From assembly GCF_011089885.1 (NCBI RefSeq), contig NZ_JAANBD010000023.1, positions 1 to 64,000 on the forward strand: a stretch of DNA of 64,000 bases. Direction: 5' to 3'. The DNA is from Thioalkalivibrio sp. XN279. GTDB taxonomy: Bacteria > Pseudomonadota > Gammaproteobacteria > Steroidobacterales > XN24. The notes beneath the pieces are model-generated. The model was not told the origin of the DNA. It saw only the letters and a list, made by a program, of their open reading frames with translations, and ran no database searches. Of the stretch, positions 1 through 7,013 are shown piece by piece. Made by a program: the position numbers and the translations under genes. Position 1 is the first letter of the stretch. Every line of letters begins with the position of its first letter.

Positions 1-309
1 GCCGGCGGTCCGGGCTCGGCTCGGTAAACTGGCGGTCGGTTACGTCGCCATCCGTGTTCTTAATCCGGTCGATTCCGAGCCACGGCCGTTGCCGTCGGCC
101 CGCCGAGCCGCGCTCGGGAGCGTCGGCGGCGGTCCCGGAGTCGCCATGCGCCACCAAAACCCTGCACCTGCAACCCAGCAGCGGGGTCGGGACGTGCAAC
201 GCTCACTGAACGAGATAAAGATTTCCGAGTGAAGGGAGCGTTGCACGACGCGGCCCCGCGGTCAGGGGCAGAGTCGCCGGGTCCCGGTGCGGTCGGTTTC
301 TCCGGCGCG
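1..309. other. Gap without a recognisable gene
   Basis: This stretch lies downstream of the alcohol dehydrogenase that ends at 310. Reading all frames I find only low-complexity Arg/Ala/Pro-rich shadow frames and no recognisable domain. The one structured element is the long inverted repeat at 193-247, listed separately. A gene further left may begin or end here, but nothing supports it. Confidence 0.6.
193..247. repeat. Inverted repeat, 12-bp perfect arms
   Basis: Arms CGTGCAACGCTC (193-204) and GAGCGTTGCACG (236-247) are exact reverse complements around a 31-nt, AT-richer loop. The element starts about 60 nt past the stop of the minus-strand alcohol dehydrogenase. It could act as a transcript-end hairpin, but there is no T-run after it on the minus strand and the loop is long. 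A protein-binding site or the trace of a small mobile repeat are alternatives. Confidence 0.55.
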
Positions 310-1494
310 CTACCAGGCCCGGCGCAGCACGGCCAGCGCCTCGTCGTGATCGACCTCGACCGGGTTGAAGATGATCGAGCCGTCATCGAGCGACATGGCA
401 GCGACCTGCTCCAGCTGGGATTCCTGCACCTTGCCGGTCTCGGACAGCGTGCGCGGCAGCCCGCAGCGCTGGTGGATCTCGTCCTTCAGCCACTTCAGGT
501 GCGCGATGGCCTTGTCGGCGCGCTGCTCGGGCGGCGTGGCGGCGTAGGTCTCGGCGCCGGCCAGCGGCAGCAGCAATTCGCCGATGGCATCGCGGCGCGC
601 CTCGAGGTTGTACTCCAGCACGGCCGGCAGGAGGATGCTCATGCAGGTGCCGTGGTGGACGTGGCACAGCGCGCCGACGGAGTGGCCGAGGGCGTGCACC
701 AGCCCGACCATGGAGTTGGAGAAGGCGACGCCGGCCATGGCGGCGGCCTGCGCCAGCGCGAGTCGGCCCTCTGCGTCGGCGGGATGGTCCAGCACGTGCA
801 GCAGGTTGGCGGACACGGCGCGGATCGCCGCGGTGGCGTAGGCGTCGCTCATCGGGTTCTTGGCCAGGCAGATGTACGCCTCGCAGGCGTGCGTCATGGC
901 GTCCATGGCGGTGGCGGCCGTGATCTGCGCCGGCAGCCCGAGGGTCATGCGCGGGTCGAGCACCGCCGCGTCGGGCATGAGGAAGGGCGAGGCGAAGGGC
1001 AGCTTCACGCCGCGCTCCTCGTCCTTGACGATGGACACGTAGGTGACCTCGGAGCCGGTGCCGGCGGTGGTCGGTATGACCAGCAGCGGCTTGAGGCGGC
1101 GCGGCAGGTTGCCGACGCCGGAATATTTCGCCGGGTCGTCGGTCTGGTAGGAGGCGAGGATGTTCGCCGCCTTGGCGGTGTCGATGGGTGAGCCGCCGCC
1201 CAGCGCAATGAGCGCATCGCAGCCGGCGTCACGATAGGTCCGCGCGATGGCCTTCACCGCGGCGAGCGAGGAGTCCGGCGGCACCTCGTCGTAGACGGCT
1301 GCGATCTCCAGCCCGCCCGTGGCAAGGATCTCGCGCAGCTTCTCCACCAGCCCGGCGCCGGCGACGCCGCGGTCGGTGACCACCAGCGGCCGCTTCGCGC
1401 CGAGCGCGCCGAGCTCGAAGGGGATGGTCTCCAGCGCGCGCGCGCCGGCGATCAGCTTCACGGGGCAGAAGAATTCGTAGTAGGTGTCGTTCAC
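310..1494 (-). CDS. Iron-containing alcohol dehydrogenase (first of two)
   Basis: This 394-residue protein is a group III, metal-dependent NAD(P) alcohol dehydrogenase with the usual family length. The nucleotide-binding motif GGGSPIDTAK lies near residue 100, followed by PTTAGTGSEVT. Metal ligands are expected in MDAMTHACEAY, LVHALGHSVG and the HVHHGTC stretch. The start is GTG at 1494 with GAGGAG five bases upstream, inside the end of the preceding SCP2-like gene, so the two genes are coupled. The substrate cannot be read from sequence; proximity to the wax-ester operon makes fatty alcohol/aldehyde interconversion plausible but unproven. Confidence 0.9.
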   Translation of the reverse strand: MNDTYYEFFCPVKLIAGARALETIPFELGALGAKRPLVVTDRGVAGAGLVEKLREILATGGLEIAAVYDEVPPDSSLAAVKAIARTYRDAGCDALIALGGGSPIDTAKAANILASYQTDDPAKYSGVGNLPRRLKPLLVIPTTAGTGSEVTYVSIVKDEERGVKLPFASPFLMPDAAVLDPRMTLGLPAQITAATAMDAMTHACEAYICLAKNPMSDAYATAAIRAVSANLLHVLDHPADAEGRLALAQAAAMAGVAFSNSMVGLVHALGHSVGALCHVHHGTCMSILLPAVLEYNLEARRDAIGELLLPLAGAETYAATPPEQRADKAIAHLKWLKDEIHQRCGLPRTLSETGKVQESQLEQVAAMSLDDGSIIFNPVEVDHDEALAVLRRAW

Positions 1495-1495
1495 G

Positions 1496-2020
1496 TCAGC
1501 TCCTCGTGACCAGGTCGAGCGCGATGCGGCCGTAGATCTTCAGGTTCATGCCCAGCTTCTCCCCGAGCCCGAGGTCCGCGGGGTAGCGCTTCACGCCGCG
1601 CGCTGCGATGAAGCGCGGCATCAGCAGCGCCTCGAGGCGGTACATGCAGCGCACCAGGCGGATGCCGGAAGCGAGGTCGCCGTCCACCACCATGCGATCG
1701 CGCGCGAACGCGGTCGGCGTGCTCTCGATGAAGGCGAAGACGCGGAATGCGTACTCGAGATGCTTGAAGCGGATGGCCAGGCCCAGCCCGTCGGGGAGGC
1801 GCCCGCCGAGATAGCGCAGGCGGCCGTCGGGCGTCTTTTCCAGCACCATGCTGGGCCCGTCGGGCAGGGTGGTCATGGCGATCACGATGCCGTCGGGGAA
1901 TCCCGCGGCCTCCGCGCGCACCACGGGGTCCACCCGGCTCATGGCGCGCAGGCCCCAGCCGACGATCCGCATCATCACGACGACGTACACGCGCTTCAGG
2001 CGCTGGCGGAGGCTGCTCAT
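1496..2020 (-). CDS. SCP2-like (sterol carrier type) domain protein
   Basis: This is a soluble protein of about 174 residues with no signal peptide. A central region, with a GLAIRFKHLEYAFR stretch followed by RMVVDGDLASGIRLVRCMYR, resembles the SCP2 lipid-binding fold, in which a hydrophobic tunnel carries acyl chains or sterols. I chose the internal ATG at 2020; an in-frame start at 2056 would add 12 residues. The stop lies one base before the GTG of the alcohol dehydrogenase, so they are one operon. A lipid-carrier role next to a dehydrogenase is inferred. The family call is tentative. Confidence 0.6.
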   Translation of the reverse strand: MSSLRQRLKRVYVVVMMRIVGWGLRAMSRVDPVVRAEAAGFPDGIVIAMTTLPDGPSMVLEKTPDGRLRYLGGRLPDGLGLAIRFKHLEYAFRVFAFIESTPTAFARDRMVVDGDLASGIRLVRCMYRLEALLMPRFIAARGVKRYPADLGLGEKLGMNLKIYGRIALDLVTRS

Positions 2021-2145
2021 GGAATCCGGCTCCCCGGTGGTTTTGCGGCGCTGCATCGTAGTGTAGCGCCGCCGGCCGCGTGCGTGTGCCTGTGCGGGCC
2101 ACGCGCCGCGGCTCGGGCTAGAATCGGCGCCGAGAGAGGTGAGTC

Positions 2146-2442
2146 ATGAGCATGGATTCCCTGAATTGCTGGCGCTGCGGCGCGGCGGTGGTCGACGAGC
2201 CCTTGCCCCTGTCGCGCACGGCGGCATGCCGCCAGTGCGGGGCCGAGCTGCACGCCTGCCGCATGTGCGAGTTCTACGACACCAGCAAGGCCAAGGCCTG
2301 CCGCGAGCCGGTGGCCGAGCCGGTGTCGGACAAGACGCGCGCCAACTTTTGCGGCTGGTTTCGCCCGCGCTACGGGCTGGCCGGCAAGCAGGACGATGCG
2401 GCAGCCGCGGCGCGCAAGGCGCTGGACGACCTGTTCGGCTAG
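2146..2442 (+). CDS. Small cysteine-rich zinc-ribbon-like protein
   Basis: This 98-residue protein carries a CWRCG pair, a CRQCG pair and a CRMCEFYD motif within the first 45 residues, then single cysteines near residues 52 and 69. The pattern fits one or two small zinc-binding knuckles. There is no membrane segment or signal peptide. A TAGAAT -10-like box lies at 2119-2124 and GAGG precedes the ATG. The 3' end overlaps the convergent acyltransferase stop by 4 bp. Similar small proteins are annotated only as hypothetical; I assign no function. Confidence 0.75.
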   Translation: MSMDSLNCWRCGAAVVDEPLPLSRTAACRQCGAELHACRMCEFYDTSKAKACREPVAEPVSDKTRANFCGWFRPRYGLAGKQDDAAAAARKALDDLFG

Positions 2443-3038
2443 CTCTTGCGGAAGCGCAACTCGCTGGCCTCGCCCGGGCGGCGGCCGCGCTTGTCGGCAT
2501 AGAAGGCACGGATCAGCTCCATGTCCTGCTCCGCGTCGCCGCTGAAGCGCACGAACTCCCTCAGGCCGACGGTCTTGGACGGGTAGTCGATGAAGCCGAA
2601 GCCGACCGGCACACCGGCCCGCACCGCGATCTGGTAGAACCCTGACTTGATGTGATCGGTATGCTTGCGCGTGCCTTCCGGCGCCAGTGCCAGCCACAGC
2701 CAGTCATGCGTGCCGAACTGTTCCACCGCTGCGCCGATGAAGCCGCTGGCCGCGCGCCGGTTCACCGGCACACCGCCCATGCGCCGCAGCAAGCCGCCGA
2801 AGGGCCAGCGGAACAGCGAGTCCTTGCCCATCCAATTGGTCGCCAGCCCGGTGCCGAAGCGGTACAGCACGGCGATGAGGAAATCCCAGTTCGAGGTGTG
2901 CGGGTAAACGATGATCACGCCCCGCGGGCCGGGCAGGGGCGCCACCACCGGCGTCCAGCCCATGGCTTGCAGCAGCCAGAGGCAGAAGCGCCGCCACCAG
3001 GACTGGCGCGACGGCTGGGTGGGGCGGTTGAGCTTCAT
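2439..3038 (-). CDS. PlsC-like 1-acylglycerol-3-phosphate acyltransferase family protein
   Basis: This 199-residue protein belongs to the lysophospholipid acyltransferase superfamily. The HxxxxD catalytic box appears as HTSNWD near residue 47, and the glycerol-phosphate-binding block is the ALAPEGTR stretch near residue 120. A hydrophobic N-terminal segment (residues about 18-45) would anchor it at the inner membrane. It is shorter than typical PlsC and resembles the small family often called acyltransferase of unknown acceptor. It may acylate lysophospholipid or a glycerolipid intermediate; the acceptor is unknown. The gene is convergent with the zinc-ribbon gene. Confidence 0.82.
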   Translation of the reverse strand: MKLNRPTQPSRQSWWRRFCLWLLQAMGWTPVVAPLPGPRGVIIVYPHTSNWDFLIAVLYRFGTGLATNWMGKDSLFRWPFGGLLRRMGGVPVNRRAASGFIGAAVEQFGTHDWLWLALAPEGTRKHTDHIKSGFYQIAVRAGVPVGFGFIDYPSKTVGLREFVRFSGDAEQDMELIRAFYADKRGRRPGEASELRFRKS

Positions 3039-3142
3039 GACTGGAGGCGCTCCCGGGGGTCGACTATGGTTAAGGGGCTAAATGTTGCAGCCAGGACGTG
3101 ACAGGGGAGAGGTGCAGCACACACAAGCAGAGGAGAGCACCC

Positions 3143-3616
3143 ATGACGACAACCGTTTGCCGGCAGTGTAACGCCGATACCATGCCATTGCGGCTCGGCC
3201 GCCTCGAGGGCGAAGAACACGGCGTGCACATAGTAATTGAAGGGCTGCCCGCGCTCGACTGCAGCAACGGGCACAAGCGCTTCCCGACCCCGGAGTTCCC
3301 GCTCGAGTTCATCCAGCGCATGCTCGGCGACGAGGGCCTGATCACCGCCGAGCCGGCGGTGGAGAAGGGCCTGTTCCGCAAGCGCCGGCTGTGCCCTGAC
3401 TGTGGCACGGAGCTGTCCGGCGAGCCGAACGGGAAAAGCACCCACCAGGCCACGGTCGATGTCCCCGACAGCGAGGCGGTCAGCGTCGAGCTTTCGCTGC
3501 CGGTGCAGAACTGCAGTTGTGGCCGTGAGGTCACCTTGCCGAAGAGCGAGGTCGAGCGCGGCGTCATGCAGGCGGCGGCGAACGCCTTCCGCAGCGCGGA
3601 GATTCCGCCGGGCTGA
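3143..3616 (+). CDS. Zinc-ribbon protein of unknown function
   Basis: This 157-residue protein starts at the ATG preceded by AGGAGAG. It has a CRQCN motif at residues 5-9, a single cysteine in DCSNGHKR, a CPDCGTE knuckle in the middle and NCSCGRE near the end, suggesting two zinc-binding sites. No signal peptide or membrane segment is visible. It is the second small cysteine-knuckle protein within 1.5 kb, but the two are not obviously related beyond the cysteines. Function unknown. Confidence 0.75.
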   Translation: MTTTVCRQCNADTMPLRLGRLEGEEHGVHIVIEGLPALDCSNGHKRFPTPEFPLEFIQRMLGDEGLITAEPAVEKGLFRKRRLCPDCGTELSGEPNGKSTHQATVDVPDSEAVSVELSLPVQNCSCGREVTLPKSEVERGVMQAAANAFRSAEIPPG

Positions 3617-3633
3617 GCGCCAGTGCGGGGGGG

Positions 3634-4725
3634 CTACTCCGGCGTCATTTCTCCGCTGCCGCGTTTCGCGGCCAGGTAGCCCTGCACCATTTCCAGCGCG
3701 CTCTGCTCGCAGGGCGGCATTTCGACATGGGTCTCGTGCAGCGGCGTGATGCGCTCGCCCCAGCGCAGCAGCTGCGCCGACCAGGTGAGGCCGCCGCCGA
3801 AGCCGGTCAGCAGGATGTTGGCGCCGGGCTTGATGCGGCCTTCCTCCAGCGACTCGACCAGCGCCACGGGCACCGTCGCCGCCGACATGTTGCCGTAGCG
3901 GTGCACGTTGACGAAGCAGCGGTCCATGGACAGCCCGGCGCGCTTGATCACGGCCTCGATGATGCGCAGGTTGGCCTGGTGCGGCACGACGAGATCGACG
4001 TCCTCCGGCCCCATGCCGCACTGTTCGAGCACGGCCTGGCAAGCCTGGCTCATGCCTACCACGGCGCGCTTGAAAATCTCCTGGCCCTCGAACACCCACT
4101 GGGTATCGCCGTTGTACCAGCCGCAGTTGGCGTAGCGCTGCCCCATGCCGTGCACCAGCAGGATCTCGCGCACTTCGCCATAGCAGCCGAGCTTGCTGGC
4201 GCGCAGGCCCTCGTCCTTGTCCGTCGCCTGCAGCACGGTGGCGGCGCAGCCGTCGCCGAACAGCACCGCCACGCCGCGGTCGGTCCAGTCCATCAACGGC
4301 GAGATGAGTTCGCCGCCGATCACCAGCGCGTTGTTCACCACGCCTTGCGAGATCATCGCTGCGGCGCTGGTGAGGCCATAGAGATAGCTGGTGCAGGCGG
4401 TGTTCACGTCCATGGCGCCGGCATTCACCGCGCCGATGCGTTTCTGCACACCGGAGGCCGTGTTGGGCACCTGCTGGTCGAAGCTGCAGGTGCCGAAGAC
4501 GATCAGGTCGAGCGCGTCGGGCGCGAGATCGGCGCAGGCGAGGGCGCGATGCGCCGCGATCGTCCCCATCTCCTCCAGCGACAGGTGGGAGATGCGACGC
4601 TCGCGGATCCCGGTGCGGGTGGTGATCCACTCGTCGTCGGTTTCCAGGAAAGTGGAGATGTCGTCGTTGGTCAGCGTAGCCGGTGGCATGCACTTGCCCC
4701 AGCCGGTGATGGTCGCGTTTCTCAC
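3634..4725 (-). CDS. 3-oxoacyl-ACP synthase III (FabH-type thiolase-fold condensing enzyme)
   Basis: This 363-residue condensing enzyme has the full catalytic triad: Cys111 in DVNTACTS, His249 in PHQAN and Asn279 in NVHRYGNMSA. FabH-type enzymes condense an acyl-CoA with malonyl-ACP to start fatty-acid chains; related enzymes (OleA) join two acyl-CoAs head to head. About 363 residues is longer than E. coli FabH (317), so the primer may be unusual. I moved the start to GTG 4725, which has GGGGA eight bases upstream; the longer GTG at 4752 overlaps the -10 box. Given the lipid neighbourhood it may supply chains for wax ester. No OleBCD partners are adjacent. Confidence 0.88.
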   Translation of the reverse strand: MRNATITGWGKCMPPATLTNDDISTFLETDDEWITTRTGIRERRISHLSLEEMGTIAAHRALACADLAPDALDLIVFGTCSFDQQVPNTASGVQKRIGAVNAGAMDVNTACTSYLYGLTSAAAMISQGVVNNALVIGGELISPLMDWTDRGVAVLFGDGCAATVLQATDKDEGLRASKLGCYGEVREILLVHGMGQRYANCGWYNGDTQWVFEGQEIFKRAVVGMSQACQAVLEQCGMGPEDVDLVVPHQANLRIIEAVIKRAGLSMDRCFVNVHRYGNMSAATVPVALVESLEEGRIKPGANILLTGFGGGLTWSAQLLRWGERITPLHETHVEMPPCEQSALEMVQGYLAAKRGSGEMTPE

Positions 4726-4753
4726 CCGAGGATTCCCCGCAGCAAATTGCACG

Positions 4754-4781
4754 ATTCTAGCCCAGAACGGGGCCGGGTCAT
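4754..4781 (-). promoter_or_regulatory. Sigma-70-type promoter of the FabH-like gene
   Basis: On the minus strand, TAGAAT (4759-4754) is preceded by a 16-bp spacer and ATGACC (4781-4776), four of six matches to TTGACA. Transcription would begin near 4747, giving a short leader that contains the GGGGA ribosome site for GTG 4725. Confidence 0.5.
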
Positions 4782-4791
4782 GGGGTCGTGG

Positions 4792-5220
4792 CTATATCCG
4801 GACGAGGTGAGTGTGGGTGGCGCCCGCCACAGAGTTCAGCGGGATCGAGCGGTCGAAGCTGACCAGGCGCGCGTCGTGCTGCACGGCCAGCGCCAGCAGG
4901 TAGACGTCCGTGACCTGGCGCGAGCCGAGGACCGCGTTCCAGTCCACCACGCCCTCGTGCAGCAGGCTCACTGCATCAGGCCAGAACGCGTGCCAGCGCG
5001 TGGCGGTGGCGGCTCGGAGCCGCGCGGCCACGGCGGCGGCGGGCAGGGCGCCGGGATAGGACGGCTGGGACATGATGCGGATGCAGCCGTTCTCCGTCAG
5101 CGGACATGAGGCCCAGCCCTGCTCGATATTGGCCGCCAGCCAGGCGTGGGCGGTTGCATGGTGGACGTGGTCGGCATCGAGCAGCGCGATGAGGACGTTG
5201 ACGTCCAGCAGCGCCCGCAT
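4792..5220 (-). CDS. VapC-type PIN-domain ribonuclease toxin
   Basis: This 142-residue protein is a PIN-domain endoribonuclease, the toxin half of a type II toxin-antitoxin pair that typically cleaves initiator tRNA or rRNA. The first acidic residue sits in LLDVNVLIALLD (Asp5), the second in LTENGCIRI (Glu), and the C-terminal acids in VTDVYLLALA and SFDRS. Its ATG overlaps the antitoxin stop by one base (TGATG), the usual coupling in vapBC pairs. All expected acidic residues are present, so it looks active. Confidence 0.88.
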   Translation of the reverse strand: MRALLDVNVLIALLDADHVHHATAHAWLAANIEQGWASCPLTENGCIRIMSQPSYPGALPAAAVAARLRAATATRWHAFWPDAVSLLHEGVVDWNAVLGSRQVTDVYLLALAVQHDARLVSFDRSIPLNSVAGATHTHLVRI

Positions 5221-5468
5221 CAGATGCCCTCTTCGTCCCGCAGCCGCTCCACCAGCTCGTCGCTGACGACGACGCCCCGCGAAGCGAAGGGCCGGAAACC
5301 GTAATGCGCCGCCGGCTCGGCGACGACGCCGGTCGTGAGGGCGTCACCCTGGGTCATGGCGCGTCGTAACAGCTCGGACACCACCCGCCCGGTAGTTTTG
5401 CGTTCGCGACGCGCGCGTTCCTTGGCCGCGGCCAGTACGTCGTCATCGATATCCAGGGTGGTCCGCAT
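5220..5468 (-). CDS. VapB-type antitoxin
   Basis: This 82-residue antitoxin has an N-terminal ribbon-helix-helix-like segment beginning MRTTLDIDDDVLAAAKERA and a C-terminal region expected to wrap the toxin. Three ATG codons stand in a row (5474, 5471, 5468). GGAG lies immediately before the first, so the third gives the best six-base spacing and is chosen. The family normally neutralises its VapC and represses its own promoter; the repeats at 5481-5522 are the likely operator. Confidence 0.83.
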   Translation of the reverse strand: MRTTLDIDDDVLAAAKERARRERKTTGRVVSELLRRAMTQGDALTTGVVAEPAAHYGFRPFASRGVVVSDELVERLRDEEGI

Positions 5469-5480
5469 CATCATCTCCGT

Positions 5481-5522
5481 TGATGCGGTGATGCTAGTGC
5501 ATCAGGTGCGTTGATGCAATCA
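5481..5522. promoter_or_regulatory. Probable VapB operator (TGATGC/GCATCA repeats)
   Basis: The 51-bp gap ahead of the antitoxin holds TGATGC at 5481-5486, the palindrome TGATGCTAGTGCATCA at 5489-5504 and TTGATGCAATCA at 5511-5522. Repeated half-sites just upstream of a ribbon-helix-helix antitoxin are typical of toxin-antitoxin autoregulation. The last copy overlaps the stop codon of the wax synthase gene. Confidence 0.6.
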
Positions 5523-7013
5523 GGACGTGCGGCCCCGGCTCCCGGCAGCCCTCTTGCGCGTCGCGCCCGTCTTTTTTCTCGTCGCGGTAGTCTTGCGCCG
5601 CGTCTGCGGCTTGCGCCCCAGCAGCGCCGCCTCCAGCTCCTCGACAGCATCCGCCGTGTACACGGCGATCTTCTGCATGCTCGGCACCGTGGTATGGCAG
5701 GCCGTAAAGCCGAAGTTCATCAGCCCGGCGTAGCTCTCGCAGGTGATGTTCAGGGCCTGTCCCTGGGTGACGATGGAGGCCGGGTAGATCGCCACCAGCT
5801 CGGCGCCGCGGAAATACAGCGGCTGGTCCGGGCCGGGCACGTTGGAGATGGTGATGTTGAACATGGGCCGGATGCGCCCGCCGATGCCGGTCAGCAGGGT
5901 GATGATGGTGGGCGCCATCAGCAGCATGGTGTATTGCAGCATGGCGCGGCGCGGCAACTGCCGCACGTGGTCCTTGCCGTGCTGCACTGAGGCCTTGATC
6001 GAAGCCAGGCGCAGCTTCGGGTCGACGATGTCGGTGCCGAGCGTGGCGAGGATGAAGCTGATGGCGTTGCCGGCGCCTTCGTCGTCCTTGGGGCGCACCG
6101 AGACCGGGATGCCGGCCACCAGCGGCTTTTCCGGCAGGCTGTCGCGTTCCGCCAGGTAACGCCGCAGCGCGCCGCCGCAGACGGTCAGCACGATGTCGTT
6201 GATGGTGCAGCCGCCGGCGTCGGCCAGCTTGCGCAGGCGCTCCAGCGGGAACTGCTGGGTGGCGAAGCGCCGCTTCTCGCGAACGCGGCCGTTGAGGATG
6301 GACATGGGCGTGTCGAAGGGGATGGCGAGGCCGTCGTCATCGCCGCCGATGCGCTTGAGAAACTGCGCGAAAGCGGTCACGAGCTGCGGCACGGTGCGCA
6401 CCTGGGCGCGCAAGCCGCCGATGGCCGAGGCCATGACGTTGGCCATGGTCGGCACCGGCGCCGACTTGCCGGGCTGCGACTTGCGCCGGCCGCGCTGGGC
6501 CCAGAACGGCGGCAGGTCGAGGCTTTCCTCCCGATCGAAGGACATGGCGCGCTGCAGCAGCATCATGCCGCTGACGCCGTCGATGAGCGAGTGGTGGATC
6601 TTGATGAACAGGGCGAAGCGATTGCCCTTCAGCCCCTCGATCACCGTGCATTCCCAGGGCGGCCGGCTGAGGTCGAGAGGCGTGCTCTGCAACAGGCCGA
6701 TCATCTCGCCCAGCTCGCGCTCGCCGCCCGGCCAGGGCAGGCCGGCGTGGCGCACGTGGTACTCGAGGTCGATGTCCTGGTCTTCGACCCAGGCGGGTAC
6801 CGGGTTCTTGGTGAAGGGATACTTCAGGCGCCGGTTCCAGGGCGCAGTGAAACTGCGGTGACTGCGGAACTCGGCCATGAGCTGGCGCAGGTAGTCCTTG
6901 GGCGCATCGTCGGGCAGGCGGAACTGCAGCAGGCCGCCGACGTGATTGGGCGTGGCCCGCGACTCGGTGAACAGCCAGGCGGTGTCGAGCGGGTTGAGCC
7001 GGGTGGCGCTCAT
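5520..7013 (-). CDS. Wax ester synthase / diacylglycerol acyltransferase (WS/DGAT)
   Basis: This 497-residue protein makes wax esters or triacylglycerol from acyl-CoA and a fatty alcohol or diacylglycerol. The catalytic HHxxxDG motif is HHSLIDG at residues 140-146, and the length suits the family (about 450-480) plus an extra tail. The final 30 or so residues are rich in Lys, Arg, Thr and Ala, unusual for WS/DGAT. Its ATG overlaps the stop of the reductase-like gene as ATGA, so expression is coupled. It most likely performs the last step of the operon, with products deposited in cytoplasmic lipid inclusions. Confidence 0.93.
   Translation of the reverse strand: MSATRLNPLDTAWLFTESRATPNHVGGLLQFRLPDDAPKDYLRQLMAEFRSHRSFTAPWNRRLKYPFTKNPVPAWVEDQDIDLEYHVRHAGLPWPGGERELGEMIGLLQSTPLDLSRPPWECTVIEGLKGNRFALFIKIHHSLIDGVSGMMLLQRAMSFDREESLDLPPFWAQRGRRKSQPGKSAPVPTMANVMASAIGGLRAQVRTVPQLVTAFAQFLKRIGGDDDGLAIPFDTPMSILNGRVREKRRFATQQFPLERLRKLADAGGCTINDIVLTVCGGALRRYLAERDSLPEKPLVAGIPVSVRPKDDEGAGNAISFILATLGTDIVDPKLRLASIKASVQHGKDHVRQLPRRAMLQYTMLLMAPTIITLLTGIGGRIRPMFNITISNVPGPDQPLYFRGAELVAIYPASIVTQGQALNITCESYAGLMNFGFTACHTTVPSMQKIAVYTADAVEELEAALLGRKPQTRRKTTATRKKTGATRKRAAGSRGRTS

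Noticed and set aside
3634-4725. OleA of an ole hydrocarbon cluster
   Set aside because: No oleB, oleC or oleD neighbours; the alpha/beta hydrolase at 23128 is unlinked and looks like an epoxide hydrolase.
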